From contig JAYVMW010000051.1 of assembly GCA_043758755.1 (NCBI GenBank), positions 13,869 to 77,868 on the forward strand: a stretch of DNA of 64,000 bases, given 5' to 3'. The notes under the pieces were generated by a model, which saw only the letters and a program-made list of their open reading frames with translations, had not been told where the DNA came from and did no database searches. Of the stretch, positions 60,964 through 64,000 are shown one piece after another (the first letter of the stretch is position 1; each line of letters begins with the position of its first letter). This stretch comes from Solimicrobium sp043758755. GTDB taxonomy: Bacteria > Pseudomonadota > Gammaproteobacteria > Burkholderiales > Burkholderiaceae_D. The position numbers were made by a program, and so were the translations under genes.

Positions 60964-61443
60964 TTATTTTTTTGCAGAGCCAAGCCAGTTCCGGAACCAG
61001 TCGTCGATCATCTGTTTTTCATAACGCAGATAGTCGTTGGACGGGTATTTATTTTGTCGGTTCAAATACATTTTATTGTCCAGATCATCCTCTCCGCTTC
61101 GTAGCACCTGACCTTTTGCTTCAAGCCGATACTTCAGGTGCATCGTTGGCCAATCAGCGCCGCCCTTAACTACATTAATCTGATTGGTTCTGTATCTATT
61201 TTTAACCTGTCCTGACAAATCAATCGCGGTTACATCAATGTTGAGGACTTGATCCGGGGCCAAAGACTTGTCAAGAGTTTGAAAATGCCTGGTCAGATCG
61301 TTCAGTATTTCATCGCGCTGCGGCTGATTCAAATCGAAAAACTGTTCAGGTTTGACATACGTTACATGGACTTCTGCCCAGCATGGCCCGGCAAGACTCA
61401 GCGCCAGGGCAGCCCCACAAATAATCTTTTGGATTCGCGACAT
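60964..61443 (-). CDS. DUF3016 exported protein
   Basis: A 159-residue protein with a Sec signal (IICGAALALSLAGPCWA-EV). The mature part opens VHVTYVKPEQFFDL, has the DQVLNIDVTAIDLSGQ strand and ends with YLRYEKQMIDDWFRNWLG, matching DUF3016. AAGGGAG lies six bases before the ATG at 61443; longer frames upstream lack support. Role unknown, periplasmic. It may be co-transcribed with the phosphopantetheinyl transferase, whose start is 25 bases after its stop. Confidence 0.8.
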   Translation of the reverse strand: MSRIQKIICGAALALSLAGPCWAEVHVTYVKPEQFFDLNQPQRDEILNDLTRHFQTLDKSLAPDQVLNIDVTAIDLSGQVKNRYRTNQINVVKGGADWPTMHLKYRLEAKGQVLRSGEDDLDNKMYLNRQNKYPSNDYLRYEKQMIDDWFRNWLGSAKK

Positions 61444-61544
61444 GATTGCTCCCTTATAGTCTGGTGAATTCACAAGTAACAACAAAGTTCCCATCATAGG
61501 GCAATTACGGATGCCGAAACTAAAAAAATTCAAATTCTGGACCA

Positions 61545-62111
61545 TCAGTCAATTTTACGAAACCGAATTCCATGACGTCCACGCACATAGTTATTCCACG
61601 TTGCAATCCAGTCGGACGCCATGGCCCGCTGCGCATCAATCAGGCTGATCTGCCTGGCACATACCATTTTATACATCACAAATTCCAGCTGATCTTTTTT
61701 ATCCGCGCCCCATTCCGAGTGGCGCGGTTCCGGCCACAAATTATGCGGGTCCCAGGGCGCACCTCCGATGCTCAGAGCAATCAGGTGGTCCTCTTCATAA
61801 TCATGCAAATTGGTGTCTGCATAGCGGTACTGCAGAATCTGTTTCTTTTTTAGCGAGTTGGTGTAATTTGCCGGCGGACGGATCGTTTTTGTGTAACCTT
61901 TGGCGCACACGGTTTGGTCTATATTCTCCTGCGTCACCGCCGGGTTGATGGTGCCCGGGGTCAAGTATGGGTCGGGCAAATCACCAGCATGCACGAATGA
62001 GCTCAGCAGCACGGCGCAGGCAACGAAAGGCCATTGTCTCAGACTGGGCGCGCAACGCAGCGGGCGCGAACCAACCCTGTGGGCCGACACGGCCCCTTCC
62101 CTGATACTCAT
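61545..62111 (-). CDS. Exported HNH-type nuclease-like protein
   Basis: A 188-residue protein. After a long basic lead it has a signal core FVACAVLLSSFVHA-GD. The mature part has PDPYLTPGTINPAVTQENI, VCAKGYTKTIRP and then YEEDHLIALSIGGAPWDPHNLWPEP, the beta-beta-metal pattern of HNH nucleases (Asp-His, central Asn near the Leu-Trp-Pro). Similar small periplasmic proteins with the DH...NLWPEP motif are common in betaproteobacteria but poorly studied. Nuclease activity is inferred from the motif. A GTG at residue 13 would be an alternative start with a more ordinary signal. Confidence 0.65.
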   Translation of the reverse strand: MSIREGAVSAHRVGSRPLRCAPSLRQWPFVACAVLLSSFVHAGDLPDPYLTPGTINPAVTQENIDQTVCAKGYTKTIRPPANYTNSLKKKQILQYRYADTNLHDYEEDHLIALSIGGAPWDPHNLWPEPRHSEWGADKKDQLEFVMYKMVCARQISLIDAQRAMASDWIATWNNYVRGRHGIRFRKID

Positions 62112-62267
62112 TTGTTATAGGTTCCCGGTGGGATTTTTATTTATCGAATCTTTGCGTAAGGCAACGCCTTGCTTGCAATATAGTCCGGCTTTTGTGCTTG
62201 CTCAATATATTTTCGGACAAAAGTGACGCCACAACTCCCGGCTTTTAATGCAAGGCACCGCAAATGT

Positions 62268-62291
62268 AAAAACCCAGTCACATGGACTGGG
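62268..62291 (-). terminator. Rho-independent terminator of the FKBP gene
   Basis: On the minus strand CCCAGTCCATGTGACTGGG forms an 8-base stem and is followed by TTTTT. It lies about 50 bases past the FKBP stop codon, in the expected direction. Confidence 0.8.
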
Positions 62292-62340
62292 CCTGATGCT
62301 TGAATGGATTGGTGCCTGCTTTTTTGGCGAGAATCAAATA

Positions 62341-62850
62341 CTAAGAAACTATACTGTTCAACGTGACAACAAAAACGATATTGGCATTTGCCGGAATTCC
62401 GCTGCCTGCTGGTGGCGAGGCGCCGTACGCCAACGCTGCCGGGATAATCAAAGTCCGAGTGCCACCGACTTGCATGCCCAGCAAACCCTGATCAAATCCT
62501 GATATGAAATTACCCACACCGATCTTAAGAGTAGACAGGGAAGCGGTCGGTTGAAATACAGTTCCTTCATAACTGGTGCCGGACTTTGTGGGATCAAACA
62601 GGTAACCGGTGAAGGTTAAATCAGGTGTATGACCCGCCGTCAAAACCGCACCTGTTCCGGCTGGTGAATCGACACAACTCAGACTGGTTGGCGTAGTCGA
62701 TCCACTCACGAAAGCGGCGGATAAACCAGTGCAGGTAAAGGCGGGTAAATTACTTGTGCCGCCCGAAGTACTGCTGCCTCCAGAGCCGCCGCAGGCGGTC
62801 AAAGCCACTGCAAGGGAGGTCACGCCAATTAATGTAAGTATTTTTTTCAT
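62341..62850 (-). CDS. FKBP-type peptidyl-prolyl isomerase, lipoprotein
   Basis: A 169-residue lipoprotein (LAVALTACGG, lipobox Cys20) with a Gly/Ser spacer. Residues about 65-168 form an FKBP domain: DLTFTGYLFDPTKSGTSYEGT, then IGVGNFISGFDQGLLGMQVGGTRTLIIPAALAYGASPPAGSGIPANANIVFVVTLNSI. The substrate-pocket residues Phe-Asp, Val-Gly and the Tyr-Gly are kept, although the opening of the domain is atypical (DLTFTGYLF in place of VxVxYxGxL). Two Cys in the spacer may pair. It is a periplasmic folding helper anchored in the outer membrane. Confidence 0.88.
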   Translation of the reverse strand: MKKILTLIGVTSLAVALTACGGSGGSSTSGGTSNLPAFTCTGLSAAFVSGSTTPTSLSCVDSPAGTGAVLTAGHTPDLTFTGYLFDPTKSGTSYEGTVFQPTASLSTLKIGVGNFISGFDQGLLGMQVGGTRTLIIPAALAYGASPPAGSGIPANANIVFVVTLNSIVS

Positions 62851-62967
62851 GGGATCTCTTTATCGGTTTTTTTGCAAAAGGCAACGGATTATAGAAGAGG
62901 TTCGCCAACGAGGCAATGCCATGCAGCAATCAACTTGTAACAGGAACACAACTTGAGCAAAAATCCT

Positions 62968-63205
62968 TCAGACCGACAGTTTGCCGGTGTTGTGCTGTTG
63001 ATTTGACATCAGGAACGCGGTTGCGACAATGGCGATCAGAACTGGAAATAGATAAACGGATTGAAGCCATGCTCGACTACCGATATGCCAGCCAGTACGT
63101 AAAGACAATGATCAGATTCCGATAGGTCGCGAGCAGGCTGCCACGGTTACCGCCCAACGGAATGTACAGGTATCCAATAAGCGCCTGTACCGCTCGTATT
63201 TCACC
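62968..63205 (-). pseudogene. Decayed MBOAT (AlgI-like) O-acyltransferase fragment
   Basis: The minus strand reads IGYLYIPLGGNRGSLLATYRNLIIVF (in two parts: GYLYIPLGGNRGS, then TYRNLIIVF), the core signature of membrane-bound O-acyltransferases of the alginate acetylase type, at about 63100-63180. The frame is blocked by a TAA upstream and a TAG at 63077-63079. A neighbouring frame continues with TGWHIGSRAW, in place of the family's TGLWHGASW, and a membrane helix VYLFPVLIAIVATAFLM to a stop at 62968. Both point to a shattered gene with a frameshift. Confidence 0.7.
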
Positions 63206-63633
63206 CCCTTAGCGTGTTTAGGGTACTGATATGCAATATATTCCAAGTCATGGCAGAAGAGATCGAGCCGCTGTTCTGGGGTGTATTTTCTGCTGGTCTG
63301 TGGGCTTACCCAGAACGCTGGTGGGATACCGGAATGAATTAGCCCAAGGCTCAAGGCGTAGGCACTTGCACGCTCGCCTTTAAAAAAGGCAAAGGCGAAC
63401 CTATTCAGCAGTTCCTCTCTAGGGCGGCAACTAATAGCGGTAGCCATGCCGCGCAATTGCAACATCGAAGTTTCTGGGTTCAGGCAGTCGCTGATCGTTG
63501 CAATCCGTGCGCCTGCTTCCTCTTCTGTAAGGTCTGTTTTTGGTGGCTTGGAGAATAGCTTCCCCCCCTTGAAATCGGGCGGTATAAAGTCATCGTCATC
63601 GTCTTCTACCAGAATGTAATTCTCAACTTTCAA
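63112..63633 (-). CDS. Hypothetical protein with acidic N-terminus
   Basis: A 173-residue frame starting at TTG with GAGGGG six bases upstream; a stop codon lies just before, so no longer start exists. Residues 1-20 hold a run of six Asp/Glu; the middle is helical (LRGMATAISCRPREELLNRFAFAFFKGERASAYALSLGLIHSG). The last 30 codons are the MBOAT relic read in a different frame, so the original C-terminus was probably lost by an insertion or deletion. I do not recognise the family. Confidence 0.45.
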   Translation of the reverse strand: MKVENYILVEDDDDDFIPPDFKGGKLFSKPPKTDLTEEEAGARIATISDCLNPETSMLQLRGMATAISCRPREELLNRFAFAFFKGERASAYALSLGLIHSGIPPAFWVSPQTSRKYTPEQRLDLFCHDLEYIAYQYPKHAKGVKYERYRRLLDTCTFRWAVTVAACSRPIGI

Positions 63634-63761
63634 ACTAAACCCCTCTCAAATGAATTGGGTTTGCCCACCATCCAGCAGCAAGCAAGCCCAGACTGATTTA
63701 TACCGCCGTAGAGGCGGTTAAATCGCCCATGTTGATAGTGAAATTATTCATTTTAAAAATC

Positions 63762-64000
63762 CTAATTAGAAATGTTTTGAAGAAAGATCAGGTGAGCGCC
63801 GGCGTCGGTGTAACCCCCTTGATCTTTGACTACCAGAAAGTCGGCACCGTCTGACGTAAATCCGAATATGGTTTTGAAACCTATAAACTGGCTTGCGTCT
63901 GATTCGCCGGTTATATCCGACTTGGAAAGGAACGCCTTCAGCTCGGCGTCGTTCAATATCCCGCTTGAGCGCGTGAACGTGTTGCCGTCCATTGCCGCAA
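63762..64000 (-). CDS. C-terminal part of an unrecognised protein, cut by window edge
   Basis: The frame is open from the right edge to a stop at 63762; an internal ATG lies at 63992. It shows about 78 residues: a helical piece (LNDAELKAFLSKSDITG) and a beta-rich end FGFTSDGADFLVVKDQGGYTDAG. This end resembles the last strands of large secreted or calcium-binding repeat proteins, but too little is seen to say. Between its stop and the next gene (63634-63761) a 17-codon frame MNNFTINMGDLTASTAV is the only reading of note. Confidence 0.4.
   Translation of the reverse strand, partial: AAMDGNTFTRSSGILNDAELKAFLSKSDITGESDASQFIGFKTIFGFTSDGADFLVVKDQGGYTDAGAHLIFLQNISN

Noticed and set aside
1..64000. 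tRNA, rRNA or riboswitch elements
   Set aside because: No cloverleaf, rRNA segment or known riboswitch aptamer pattern was recognised by eye on either strand.

Overview
The window is bacterial chromosome or large-replicon DNA from a Gram-negative proteobacterium. A betaproteobacterium of the Oxalobacteraceae type is my best guess, from the mix of a P-type VirB system, Xanthomonas/Caulobacter-type TonB receptors and a 2-oxoacid:ferredoxin oxidoreductase with a GltD-like partner. This placement is inference; no rRNA or other phylogenetic marker is present. I see no rRNA, tRNA, CRISPR array or complete insertion sequence.

Layout. (1) About 1-10,200: a partial RelE/HigB-like toxin at the left edge, then a virB11-10-9-8-6-7-5-4-3-2 operon read leftward, with a virB1-like transglycosylase read divergently. 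virB8 carries an in-frame amber codon just before its conserved NPLGF tail. No VirD4 or relaxase is visible. (2) 10,248-17,700, leftward: a DUF6445 2-oxoglutarate oxygenase-like protein, a CPA2 antiporter, secreted GH3 and cytoplasmic GH1 beta-glucosidases and an AmpG-like MFS permease, with a LacI-type operator upstream. (3) 17,700-42,720, rightward: a Tat-exported GH3 (probable beta-xylosidase), aldose 1-epimerase, XylFGH xylose ABC importer, a CE20-like SGNH acetylesterase, a large TonB receptor, a cassette of halogenase, SapC, JmjC/cupin and second halogenase, a ROK-type XylR, XylB, XylA and a GH31 alpha-xylosidase with a PA14 insert. Together this reads as uptake and complete depolymerisation of xyloglucan- or xylan-type oligosaccharides: receptor import, deacetylation, removal of xylose and glucose, xylose uptake, then XylA/XylB to xylulose-5-phosphate. 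Three promoters share a TTAGT-N11-ACTAA operator lying on the -35 box, the likely XylR regulon.

(4) 42,770-52,000: a papain-like protein, a membrane-anchored TPR protein and two tandemly duplicated two-gene pentapeptide-repeat modules, AT-richer than their neighbours, with a leftover 3' fragment of the TPR gene between the copies and a frameshift in one copy. (5) 52,177-58,391: a lipoprotein and a leftward operon for a GltD-like Fe-S flavoprotein, KorA, KorB, a CBS protein and IscX. (6) 58,400-64,000: an EmrB-like efflux pump, a phosphopantetheinyl transferase, a DUF3016 protein, an exported HNH-type nuclease, an FKBP lipoprotein, a decayed MBOAT acyltransferase remnant, and two unrecognised genes at the right edge, one cut by the window end.

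The strongest leads are the virB8 amber codon, the halogenase/SapC/JmjC cassette behind the TonB receptor, the shared -35 operators, and the duplicated pentapeptide modules.
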